From Akkermansiaceae bacterium (GTDB lineage Bacteria > Verrucomicrobiota > Verrucomicrobiia > Verrucomicrobiales > Akkermansiaceae): a stretch of 32,717 bases of DNA. Both the position numbers and the translations under genes were made by a program. The stretch lies in contig JALQTQ010000011.1 in assembly GCA_023263995.1 (NCBI GenBank), positions 1 through 32,717 on the forward strand. The letters are read 5' to 3'. The notes under the pieces are model-generated. The model did no database searches and had not been told where the DNA came from. It worked only from the letters and a program-made list of their open reading frames with translations. Shown here piece after piece: positions 1 to 7,458 of this stretch (positions are counted from its first letter, which is position 1; each line of letters starts with the position of its first letter).

Positions 1-1
1 C

Positions 2-148
2 CCCAACCTCCGCACGGAATCGCTGAAGCGGGTCGGACGAGCCTACTTCCGCCGCAACCCTGATGAAGCACAAACTTGGCTCGCCAACAGCGGTCTTCCC
101 TCGGAGGTCCAGGCCGAAATTCAAGCTTCCCGCGACCGCCGCCGGTGA
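2..148 (+). CDS. C-terminal end of an unidentified protein (cut by window edge)
   Basis: An open frame runs in from the left edge and stops at TGA, giving about 48 residues that end in ASRDRRR. The text contains a short alpha-helical unit of the form RxxGRAYFRRNPDEAQTWL followed by NSGLP. That pattern resembles the helical Trp/Pro-rich repeats seen at the ends of large verrucomicrobial hypothetical proteins, but this is only an impression from composition. The frame is in the same orientation as the next gene and is separated from it by about 140 bp with no obvious terminator. Function cannot be assigned from this fragment. Confidence 0.55.
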   Translation, partial: PNLRTESLKRVGRAYFRRNPDEAQTWLANSGLPSEVQAEIQASRDRRR

Positions 149-286
149 CAACCGAGCTCAGCCTCCTCGATTTCACCCCCTCCCGCTTGTCTCCCCAGAG
201 CACGGGAAACCCGATCCTCGCTTTGCCCTTGATCTAAAGGGAAAAACCAGCATCCGTGATCGGCGTCATTCAAACGATTGACCATC

Positions 287-1270
287 ATGTCCCGCTTCCT
301 GTCTTCCCTGACCATTTTCTCTATTACCCTGATGACGCCCACGATGGCGGACCTGTTGGCGTATGATCAATTCGAGGGCGATGGCAACGACGCTGCCGGA
401 ACCGCCGACGGAACCGTGGGGAACGAGGTGACCTTCGATACCGGAATTCTAGGCCAAGGCGCGGTCTTCGGCATCAGCGCCCTGGAAGGAGTCAACACCA
501 TCGATGCCCCGGCATTCGATCCAGGTGACGGTGATTTCAGCATCACCTTCTGGATCAAACGAACTGAGGAAGATTCCCTTGACGCTGACGGAATCTTCGA
601 CGCCCTGGCCGGCACCGGAGAGGGCTTTCAGGCCAACTTCCGCCCGGAACCCGGCGACCCGGTCGGATCACCCGCCAACCACATGGCCTTCCGCCTCGAC
701 GACAGCAGCGGCCAATTCATCCTGATCGTGGACCCCGGCGAGATCAGCGACACCGAAAATTGGCACCACTTCGCCCTCACCATGGACCGCACGACCGACG
801 AAGCCAAAATCTACCGGGATGGGGCGCTGGCCGTGGCGGTGTCGACCGTCAGTCTCACCGGCACCATCACCCCAGACCGACCCCTCTCCATCGGAGGAAT
901 CAACAACTCCGGCAACCTTGGCCTGGACGGCCTGCTCGACGAACTGCGTTTCTACGACGAGGCCCTTGATGCCGCCGCCATCGCCGAACTTGCGATCCCA
1001 CCCAACCCCGTCCCGGTGGTTCCCCTCGCCGTCACCGCCCTTTCCCGCACCGATGAGTCGGTCACCCTGACTTGGAATTCCAAGGACATCGATTCGATGT
1101 CCTACCGCATTCTTTATTCCGAAGACCTTTCGCTCCCCCTCTCCAGCTGGCTGGAAGCCAATGACTCGGTCGCCAGCAAGGGTACCCAAACCACCTACAC
1201 CCTCTCCGGCTTCGAACTCCCCGCCCTCCCCCTGCCCAACACGCTCTTCTTCGTAGTCGAGGAAAACTAA
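287..1270 (+). CDS. Secreted LamG-like (concanavalin A-fold) protein
   Basis: The protein begins with a Sec-type signal peptide (MSRFLSSLTIFSITLMTPTM, cleavage near MADLLA). The ORF-track start at 278 is a TTG; the ATG at 287 is preferred because it places the signal peptide directly at the N-terminus. Residues about 25-230 form a LamG/laminin-G-like jelly roll: the motif DFSITFWIKR and the closing strand LDGLLDELRFYDEAL are diagnostic for the LamG_3 type used by Planctomycetes and Verrucomicrobia. A C-terminal region of about 80 residues (VTALSRTDESVTLTWNS ... YRILYSEDL) looks like a fibronectin-like module common in these secreted proteins. No PEP-CTERM motif is present. The likely role is carbohydrate or surface binding outside the cytoplasm; the ligand is unknown. 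The next gene, 105 bp downstream, is another exported protein. Confidence 0.85.
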   Translation: MSRFLSSLTIFSITLMTPTMADLLAYDQFEGDGNDAAGTADGTVGNEVTFDTGILGQGAVFGISALEGVNTIDAPAFDPGDGDFSITFWIKRTEEDSLDADGIFDALAGTGEGFQANFRPEPGDPVGSPANHMAFRLDDSSGQFILIVDPGEISDTENWHHFALTMDRTTDEAKIYRDGALAVAVSTVSLTGTITPDRPLSIGGINNSGNLGLDGLLDELRFYDEALDAAAIAELAIPPNPVPVVPLAVTALSRTDESVTLTWNSKDIDSMSYRILYSEDLSLPLSSWLEANDSVASKGTQTTYTLSGFELPALPLPNTLFFVVEEN

Positions 1271-1375
1271 ATCACGCCCTTCCACTATAAATTTCGACCT
1301 TTGGCATCTGCTCTGCTTGAAGATCGTCACGAAGAACGATTAAATGTCCAAAGATCCCACGTCACCCACTTCATC

Positions 1376-2095
1376 ATGATCAAAAACACCCGAAAAGTGC
1401 TTCCCTTCGCCGTTGCCCTGGGAATGCAAGCCACCGAAGCAGCCACGCTCATCGACTGGGACTTCAGCAGCCTCGACTGGCGCACTGGCCAGGGAAGCGG
1501 GCTGGCGACCAACGACCTCGCTCCCAATCCCATTCTCGGCTCCACCTTCGGTAATGCCGCCGCCGGTCTCACGGTGACCGACCTCATTCCATCGACCGGC
1601 CCAAACATCGAAGACAACTTGAAGGTGGTGATCAATGCCACCACCGCCGCCGGTGAGGCCGATGTCCGCGACTTTGACTACGGCGGCAATGGCACCAACG
1701 AAAACTACCTGGAATTCACTGTCACCGCTGCCGTCCCCGGCTCCCTGACAATCGAGACCATCTCCATCTCCCAGTGGCGCAACGGTGCCGGGGCGGTCGA
1801 TGGCGTGGCTTTTGAGGTCAGTGTCAACGGCGAGGCCTTCTCGCTGTACGACTCCATCCAAATCGACAGCGACGCCGGAAACGGCCCCGCTTTTGAGACG
1901 TTCACCTTCACCGAGACCATCGCCGATGCTGATACCGTGGCTGTCCGTTATGCTCCCCGGGCCGTGAACCAGGGGTCGACCGGTAATCTCCACATCAACA
2001 ACATTCGGGTGACCGGCACGATCATCCCAGAGCCGAGCGCCTTGGGACTGACCGCCATTGCCAGCTTCGCCGGGATGCTCCGCCGGAGACGATAG
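1376..2095 (+). CDS. PEP-CTERM sorting-domain protein
   Basis: The reading frame opens at a TTG (1301), but the ATG at 1376 gives a clean signal peptide (MIKNTRKVLPFAVALGMQATEA) and is chosen. The mature part of about 210 residues is rich in Gly, Asn, Thr and beta-strands. It ends in a textbook PEP-CTERM tail: IPEPS, then a short hydrophobic stretch (ALGLTAIASFAGML), then RRRR. In established systems this tail is recognised by an exosortase and the protein goes to the cell surface or extracellular polymer. No exosortase gene lies in the window. The body is similar in style to other verrucomicrobial PEP-CTERM proteins of unknown function. A strong terminator follows directly. Confidence 0.87.
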   Translation: MIKNTRKVLPFAVALGMQATEAATLIDWDFSSLDWRTGQGSGLATNDLAPNPILGSTFGNAAAGLTVTDLIPSTGPNIEDNLKVVINATTAAGEADVRDFDYGGNGTNENYLEFTVTAAVPGSLTIETISISQWRNGAGAVDGVAFEVSVNGEAFSLYDSIQIDSDAGNGPAFETFTFTETIADADTVAVRYAPRAVNQGSTGNLHINNIRVTGTIIPEPSALGLTAIASFAGMLRRRR

Positions 2096-2112
2096 GACGA
2101 CCCGCTTTTCCT

Positions 2113-2146
2113 GACCGGTTGGCTCAAGGGCTGACCGGTTTTTTTT
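2113..2146 (+). terminator. Rho-independent terminator after the PEP-CTERM gene
   Basis: Two copies of the self-complementary hexamer ACCGGT flank GGCTC...GGGCTG, which can also pair, and a run of eight T follows immediately. The hairpin begins about 18 bp after the stop codon at 2095. The same hairpin would separate this transcript from the convergent minus-strand VCBS gene whose stop is at 2169. Confidence 0.72.
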
Positions 2147-2168
2147 GTGTTCGGAGCCGGGAGTCGCC

Positions 2169-3320
2169 CTAATTCGGTGTCCGCTGGTTCCAGTAAATGA
2201 CAACATTGCGGGTAGCCCGTCCCGCCGCCACCAGATCAAGGTCGCCATCCCCATCGAGATCAGCCGCCTTCAGATCCTCGCAAGCCATGGTGTTGTCATC
2301 AATGACCGCATGAAGGGCCCAACGACTGCCATCCTCCGCCTCGGGCACGTAAAAACGAAGGCCCACTTTCTTTTCCGCGCCCGATGGCTGCCGCCAACCT
2401 GCGACGACCTGATCATAGCCAAGCCCCAAAAAATCACCAGTCACGAGGGCGTGCCCCTGGTTCAGGGAATCATCCACCACCACCCGCTTTTGCGACCACA
2501 AGCCCGATTCCTCCTCAGGATTGATCACGACCTCGTTGCCATGCATGGGCTCGATTGCGGTGATGAAGCGCTTCCCGTTGGGCAGCTTTCCCAATCGGAC
2601 TTCACCCGCTCCCCGGGCTGTCATCTGGCGGGCCGACCACTTTTCCTGCCCTCCCGGACTCAGCAAATGCACGCCCTCCTTGCAGGCCACGAGAATGCTT
2701 TCGTTTCCCGAATCATCCCAGGCCACCGGATCAAAATTGTGGGCGAGGTGAAATCCCTTGTGGATCAGGAAAGTCCGCCAGTCCTCCTGCGGACGATACC
2801 CCAGGAAGTTGATGCCCTCGCCCTCCCCCTTGACATTGCCCGGCCCATGCAGGGGGAGCACCGCCAAAAAGTGTTCTCCTCCCTTTTCCTCCACCCAGTG
2901 CATGCGATGCACCGTCGGCTCGTGATGCAGGGCACGGGCATCCCGCTTCGCAAAACAATCAGCCGAATGTCCCAACGAGAAAACCGCACCACTGCCACGC
3001 GTATCCCCGGGATTCCACTCCGCCCCCACCGCGATTTCCGCCTTCTTGTCTCCGTCGAGATCCTTGGCACAGAGGCAGACGTGGTCCCGCGGAGTCAGCT
3101 TCCCGGTCAACTCCCGCAGCTTCCAGTCCGGCGCTTGGTAGGCCACCGTTCTCGCGGAGTCCGCCAGCAAGATGTCCTCCTTTCCATCACCATCGACATC
3201 GGCCACCGCCAGGCCATACCCCACCGTGATCTTGTCATCGATGGTCTGGGCCCTGAAGACCGCCTTGGGCACCGCCAGGGCCGGGAGAATGAGAGCCGCT
3301 CCAAGAATCGCATGTTTCAT
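2169..3320 (-). CDS. Secreted FG-GAP/VCBS beta-propeller protein
   Basis: The 431-codon ORF probably over-extends. The ATG at 3320 starts a Sec signal peptide (MKHAILGAALILPALAVPKA) and gives 383 residues; an ATG at 3335 is a second option. At least three calcium-binding FG-GAP/VCBS motifs are visible: DVDGDGKEDILLADS near residue 45, DLDGDKKAEIAVGAEW near 90, and DLDGDGDLDLVAAG near the C-terminus. Such repeats fold as a seven-bladed propeller of the integrin-alpha type in exported proteins of Verrucomicrobia and Planctomycetes. The gene is divergent from the DUF1592-type cytochrome gene, with only about 95 bp between the starts, so the two may share a regulatory region. Ligand and role are unknown. 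Confidence 0.85.
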   Translation of the reverse strand: MKHAILGAALILPALAVPKAVFRAQTIDDKITVGYGLAVADVDGDGKEDILLADSARTVAYQAPDWKLRELTGKLTPRDHVCLCAKDLDGDKKAEIAVGAEWNPGDTRGSGAVFSLGHSADCFAKRDARALHHEPTVHRMHWVEEKGGEHFLAVLPLHGPGNVKGEGEGINFLGYRPQEDWRTFLIHKGFHLAHNFDPVAWDDSGNESILVACKEGVHLLSPGGQEKWSARQMTARGAGEVRLGKLPNGKRFITAIEPMHGNEVVINPEEESGLWSQKRVVVDDSLNQGHALVTGDFLGLGYDQVVAGWRQPSGAEKKVGLRFYVPEAEDGSRWALHAVIDDNTMACEDLKAADLDGDGDLDLVAAGRATRNVVIYWNQRTPN

Positions 3321-3414
3321 TCTCTCGTTTACCATGGAAGCACGGCGGCGCAAGACTACTCTCGAACGAAGAAGCATCCCGCCGTGAATGGAACTGCGGC
3401 CTTCGACCGTATCC

Positions 3415-5766
3415 ATGACCACATCCATGGTCCGCTCCCTTTCCATGTTCCTTATCCTCTTCACCCTCGCCGGGGCGAACGAGGGATTTTTCAGGGCTCA
3501 TTGTTTCAAATGCCACGGTCCGGAGAAACAAAAAGGCGACCTCCGGCTCGACACCCTGACCCCCGACGCAGATGAATGGCAGCTCGTCCTCGAGATTCTC
3601 GAAAAGGGCGACATGCCTCCCAAAAAGGAACCCCGACCTGCCAAGGCGGAGATCGCTGCGGTGGTGAAGTCTCTGACCGCCTCCGTCGTCAAGCGGATGG
3701 AACCTCCCATTGCTCTCCGAAGACTCAACCGCTTCGAATACGAGGCCACTCTGCACGACCTCCTCGGGATCGAGACTCCCCTCGCCGACCTCCTCCCCGA
3801 GGACGGAAAGGTCCAGGGCTTCGACAATGTCGCCGATGGACTGAGCCTCTCGTCCATTCTCATGGAGCGCTACCTCGAAGCGGCCGATACCGCCTTCGAG
3901 GCCACCATCCGCCGCATCCCTCCCCTGCCCGCCAAAACCCGGCGGCTCGAAGTCATCGACAACAAGGACAACCAGGATTCCCTCGCCAAGAAAAAAGGCG
4001 GAGTCATCAAAGTCCACGGTTCATTCGTCAAGTTCACCCCGGGTTGGCCACCGGTCCGCATCGATGAAGTCCACCCGATCGAGGATGGCCACTACCGCTG
4101 CCGCCTTGCGGTCTGGCCCCACGACCCGGGTGACCGCACGCTGGCCGTCGCAATTTACGCCGGCCCGCTCTTTGGTCCGGGCAAACGACGCTTCATGGGC
4201 ATGTTCGACGTCACCGGGACCCCGGCGCATCCCCGGATCATCGAATTCGAAACCTTCCTCGCCGAAGGCGAAACCCTCCACCTCGTTCCGTGGATCTACC
4301 CCGAGCACGTCATCTGGCGGGACAAACACGAAAAACAACCGGGCATCGGAGTGGTCTGGGTTGAGACCCACGGCCCGCTCGACCAGGCCTTTCCTTCGAA
4401 CGCCCAACAACGACTCTTCGGCTCGTCCGACACCCTTTCCCTCGAACCAGGAACTCCCGTCTGGATGCGCCACCGCAAGGGAGTCAAGGAACATACCGTG
4501 GTGTCCACCACACCCGAAGCCGATGCCGAACGCATCATTCGTACCTTTGCCCCCCGCGCCTTTCGACGCCCCGTTTCCCCGGAGTCGCTCGATCCCTACG
4601 TCAAGCTCAGCCTCGACCGACTCGCCAAGGGACGCTCCTTCGAACAAGCAGTCCGTGCCGGCGTGATGGCCATCCTCTGCTCCCCGCAATTCCTTTTGCT
4701 CAATCGCGAGGAGGAACCCGATGACTTCACCCTGGCCTCAAAGCTCTCTTATTTCCTCTGGTCGTCCACACCCGACGAGGAACTTCTCAATCTCGCGGCC
4801 CAAGGCCGTCTCTCCGATCCAAAAGTCCGCCACGCCCAAGTCGAACGAATGCTGCAATCGCCCAAGCAGGAAAGCTTCGTGAAAAACTTCACCGGCCAGT
4901 GGCTCAGCCTCCGCGAAATCGAACTCACCTCACCCTCGACCAAGTTGTTTCCCGAGTTCGATCCCATGCTCCAGGAATCGATGCTCCGCGAGACGGAAGG
5001 GTTCTTCCGTCACCTTCTCGAAAACGATCTTCCGGTTTCCCATTTCATCGATTCCGACTTCACCATCCTCAACGAACGCCTGGCCCGACACTATGGCATT
5101 CCCGGGGTCACTGGCCACGAGCACTCACGCGTCTTCACCCTGCCCGAAGACTCGATCCGGGGTGGCCTCCTCACCCACGCCAGCATCCACAAAGTCACCG
5201 CCAATGGCACCAACACCTCGCCCGTGCTCCGCGGCGTCTGGCTCCTCGACCGAATTTTTGGCAACCCGGTCCCGCCCCCACCCCCCGGCATCCCCGCCGT
5301 CGAACCCGACATCCGCGGCGCCCGCTCCATCCGCGACCAACTCGAAAAACACCGCGCCAATGAATCCTGCGCCCGCTGCCACGACCACATTGATCCCCCG
5401 GGCTTCGCCCTCGAAATCTTCAACCCCATCGGCGGCGAACGCTCCTTCTACCGCTCGCTGGGAGAAGGCAGGCGCATCTCAAAACGCGAACCCTACACCA
5501 AGGGACCCGATGTGGTCCCCCACGGCACCTTCAAGGACGGCACGACCTTCCGATCCTTCGAGGAATTCCGAAGCCTCCTCCTCAAGGACGAGGAAATGAT
5601 CATTCGTACCCTCGCCTCCAAGCTTCTCGTCTACGCCAGCGGCCGCCCCCTCACTCTGGCCGACCGCCCCTCCCTCGAAACGATAGTGCAAGAATCAAAG
5701 AAAGCTCCCGGCCTCAAAACCATGATCCATCACCTCGTCGACACCGACATGTTCCTCCGCCGCTGA
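3415..5766 (+). CDS. Planctomycete-type cytochrome c protein (PSCyt1-DUF1587-DUF1592-DUF1588-DUF1585)
   Basis: This exported protein of about 783 residues starts at ATG 3415 (alternatives 3388 and 3427), followed by a hydrophobic signal peptide. A heme c motif CFKCH lies near residue 30, followed by the PSCyt1 signature GPEKQKGDLRLDTL. The domains then run in the family's usual order: DUF1587 (LRRLNRFEYEATLHDLLGI), a central beta-rich region, DUF1592 (LASKLSYFLWSSTPDEELL), DUF1588 with a second heme motif CARCH (PVLRGVWLLDRIFGNPVPPP, then HIDPPGFALE), and a C-terminal DUF1585 (RTLASKLLVYASGRPLT). The family is abundant in Planctomycetes and Verrucomicrobia and nearly always sits beside a DUF1552 gene, as here. 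A periplasmic electron-transfer role linked to breakdown of complex organic matter is commonly inferred, but no reaction is proven. Confidence 0.92.
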   Translation: MTTSMVRSLSMFLILFTLAGANEGFFRAHCFKCHGPEKQKGDLRLDTLTPDADEWQLVLEILEKGDMPPKKEPRPAKAEIAAVVKSLTASVVKRMEPPIALRRLNRFEYEATLHDLLGIETPLADLLPEDGKVQGFDNVADGLSLSSILMERYLEAADTAFEATIRRIPPLPAKTRRLEVIDNKDNQDSLAKKKGGVIKVHGSFVKFTPGWPPVRIDEVHPIEDGHYRCRLAVWPHDPGDRTLAVAIYAGPLFGPGKRRFMGMFDVTGTPAHPRIIEFETFLAEGETLHLVPWIYPEHVIWRDKHEKQPGIGVVWVETHGPLDQAFPSNAQQRLFGSSDTLSLEPGTPVWMRHRKGVKEHTVVSTTPEADAERIIRTFAPRAFRRPVSPESLDPYVKLSLDRLAKGRSFEQAVRAGVMAILCSPQFLLLNREEEPDDFTLASKLSYFLWSSTPDEELLNLAAQGRLSDPKVRHAQVERMLQSPKQESFVKNFTGQWLSLREIELTSPSTKLFPEFDPMLQESMLRETEGFFRHLLENDLPVSHFIDSDFTILNERLARHYGIPGVTGHEHSRVFTLPEDSIRGGLLTHASIHKVTANGTNTSPVLRGVWLLDRIFGNPVPPPPPGIPAVEPDIRGARSIRDQLEKHRANESCARCHDHIDPPGFALEIFNPIGGERSFYRSLGEGRRISKREPYTKGPDVVPHGTFKDGTTFRSFEEFRSLLLKDEEMIIRTLASKLLVYASGRPLTLADRPSLETIVQESKKAPGLKTMIHHLVDTDMFLRR

Positions 5767-5790
5767 AACGGCTGCGCCGGGAAATTGCCT

Positions 5791-5882
5791 GTTTTCAGTG
5801 TTCAGTTTTCAGTCCCAACCATCCATACCCTGAACCCTATTCCCATCTCCGCCCTCCTGCCTCCAAACTGACCACTGAAAAC
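5791..5882. repeat. Imperfect 18-bp inverted repeat in the DUF1592-DUF1552 gap
   Basis: The left arm GTTTTCAGTGTTCAGTTT (5791-5808) and right arm AAACTGACCACTGAAAAC (5865-5882) are reverse complements with one mismatch. A further degenerate copy, TTCAGTTTTCAGT, lies within the left side. The roughly 56-bp centre is pyrimidine-rich and has no ORF. The element occupies most of the 133-bp gap between two co-directional genes. It looks like a small mobile or structural intergenic repeat rather than a terminator, since no T-run follows the right arm. Confidence 0.75.
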
Positions 5883-5899
5883 CAGCAATTTTTCATTCA

Positions 5900-7171
5900 A
5901 TGCATCGCCGCACTTTCCTCCGATCCTCCAGCATCTCGCTCGGACTTCCCTTCCTCAACTCGATGCTTCCCCGCTCGCTACGGGCCGCTTCGTCTGAAAA
6001 AGAACCCGACATCCGGCGCATGCTTTCCATCTGCTCACCCCTCGGCATCCACACACCCTTCCTCTTTCCACAGAAATCCGGCCGCGACTATGACACCACC
6101 CGCTACCTCGAACCGCTGCAAGAGCACCGCGAGAAATTCTCCATCATTTCCGGCCTGAGCCACCCCGATGTCGATGGCGGACACGCCGCCGAAAAGAGCT
6201 TCCTCACCGGCGCGGCCCACCCCGGGCAACCCAGCTTCAAGAACACGATCTCGGTCGACCAATACGCCGCCGAACGCATCGGCCACCTAACCCGCCTCCC
6301 CTTCCTCTCGCTGTCCGCCAACAACACCGGCCTGAGCTATACCCGCGCGGGCGTCCGCATCCCCCCGGAAACCCGGCCCTCCCGCCTTTTCGCTACTCTC
6401 TTTCTGGAAGGAAGTGCCACCAAAAAGGCCGCACGCATGCGTCACCTCGAAGACGGGCAAAGCATCATGGATCTCGTACAAGACCAAACGTCCACCCTTT
6501 CACGGAAACTCGGCCGCGAAGACCATCAAACCCTCGATCAATACCTCACCAGCGTGCGCGAACTGGAAAAGCGCCTCGCCACTCAGCACAGATGGGCCGC
6601 CCTTCCCAAACCCACGATCGACCGTCAACCCGTCGACGATGTTGAGGACCGAGCCGATTTTGTCCGCAACATGGAATTGATGTACGACCTCATCTTCCTC
6701 GCCTTCCGCACCGACTCAACGCGCCTCGTGACCTTCTGCGGAGCCGGCGGCAACTATGTCCCCACCCTGCAGGGTGTCGACGAAGACTGGCACAACCTCA
6801 GCCACCATGGCCGAGACGAGAGAAAAATCGAAAAGCTGGCTCTCATCGAACTCGAAGAAATGCGCCTCTTTGCCCGCTTTCTCACCAAGCTCGAAGAGGT
6901 GCGCGAGGGCGACCACACCCTGCTCGACCAGACCGCCATCCTGAGCGGTTCCAATCTCGGCAACGCCTCCAGTCACAACAACAGCAACCTGCCAGTCATC
7001 GCGGCCGGCGGACGATTCAAGCACGGCCAACACCTCGCCTTCGATCCCCACGATCGCAAGACTCCTCCTCTCGCCAACCTCTTCGTCTCCCACCTGCAAC
7101 ACCTCGGCCTCGAAACCGACTCCTTCGCTACCGGGAACACCACGCTGGAGGGGCTTGACACCCGATCCTGA
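5900..7171 (+). CDS. DUF1552 protein with Tat-like leader
   Basis: The 423-residue product starts at ATG 5900 with HRRTFLRSSSISLGLPFL, a twin-arginine-like leader typical of DUF1552 proteins. The rest follows the family: PLGIHTPFLFP, SGLSHPDVDGGHAAEKSFLTG, FKNTISVDQYAAERIG, LDQYLTSVRELEKRL and the C-terminal AILSGSNLGNASSHNNSNLPV. DUF1552 proteins are distantly related in layout to DUF1501/sulfatase-like exported proteins. Their biochemical role is not established; they occur next to DUF1592-type cytochromes, as here. It is probably co-transcribed with the upstream cytochrome gene across a 133-bp gap containing an inverted repeat. A second DUF1552 gene lies at the right edge of the window. 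Confidence 0.93.
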   Translation: MHRRTFLRSSSISLGLPFLNSMLPRSLRAASSEKEPDIRRMLSICSPLGIHTPFLFPQKSGRDYDTTRYLEPLQEHREKFSIISGLSHPDVDGGHAAEKSFLTGAAHPGQPSFKNTISVDQYAAERIGHLTRLPFLSLSANNTGLSYTRAGVRIPPETRPSRLFATLFLEGSATKKAARMRHLEDGQSIMDLVQDQTSTLSRKLGREDHQTLDQYLTSVRELEKRLATQHRWAALPKPTIDRQPVDDVEDRADFVRNMELMYDLIFLAFRTDSTRLVTFCGAGGNYVPTLQGVDEDWHNLSHHGRDERKIEKLALIELEEMRLFARFLTKLEEVREGDHTLLDQTAILSGSNLGNASSHNNSNLPVIAAGGRFKHGQHLAFDPHDRKTPPLANLFVSHLQHLGLETDSFATGNTTLEGLDTRS

Positions 7172-7218
7172 ATGCATCGACCTGATGACTCCCATTCTCA
7201 GCCTGCTGACAGGCAGAC

Positions 7219-7307
7219 GTAAGCGCTCAATAGGCCCCTCGATACGAGCCGAGCAGAGATGCCAGAACTCTGGCACCCATGCCATAGGTGCTACATTGAC
7301 CGCTTAC
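7219..7307. mobile_element. Pair of IS66-type terminal inverted repeats (relic)
   Basis: GTAAGCGCTCAAT at 7219-7231 and ATTGACCGCTTAC at 7295-7307 are reverse complements over 13 bp with one mismatch. IS66-family ends characteristically start with GTAA, and a piece of an IS66-type tnpA lies just to the right. Inside is a perfect 6-bp hairpin (TGCCAG-AACT-CTGGCA, 7260-7275). I see no 8-bp flanking duplication, so this is a scarred or internally deleted remnant rather than a clean insertion. Which parts belong to one element cannot be settled from this copy alone. Confidence 0.5.
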
Positions 7308-7321
7308 TCATCAAATCAGAC

Positions 7322-7429
7322 CGGGCCAACAGGGCTCAGGATAGCCCGAAGTATCAGGCAAAGGTTTTGGCCGCCTTCGAGCAGAATGGCGTGAGCGCGG
7401 CAGCCTTCGCCCAGCAGTGCAGGGTCAAA
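7322..7429 (+). pseudogene. Fragment of an IS66-type accessory transposase protein (tnpA-like)
   Basis: Within the ORF 7259-7483, residues 22-57 (containing YQAKVLAAFEQNGVSAAAFA) match the N-terminal helix-turn-helix of the small IS66 accessory protein, whose usual form is K-x-x-V-L-x-x-F-E-x-S-G-L-S-x-x-A-F-A-x-x-x-x-I-K-Y. Homology ends abruptly after CRVK; the expected YxTFxxW does not follow, and the remaining residues look random. The piece therefore lacks most of the gene and the downstream tnpB/tnpC genes are absent. It is a decayed insertion, consistent with the GTAAGCG ends immediately to its left. Confidence 0.55.
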
Positions 7430-7458
7430 TCTCAATGTAAGATCGATCACCTTGCTTT

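Noticed and set aside
2145-3575. 476-aa plus-strand ORF
   Set aside because: It lies opposite the VCBS gene; its translation is Pro/His/Arg-rich with no domain, while the minus strand has a signal peptide and calcium-binding repeats.
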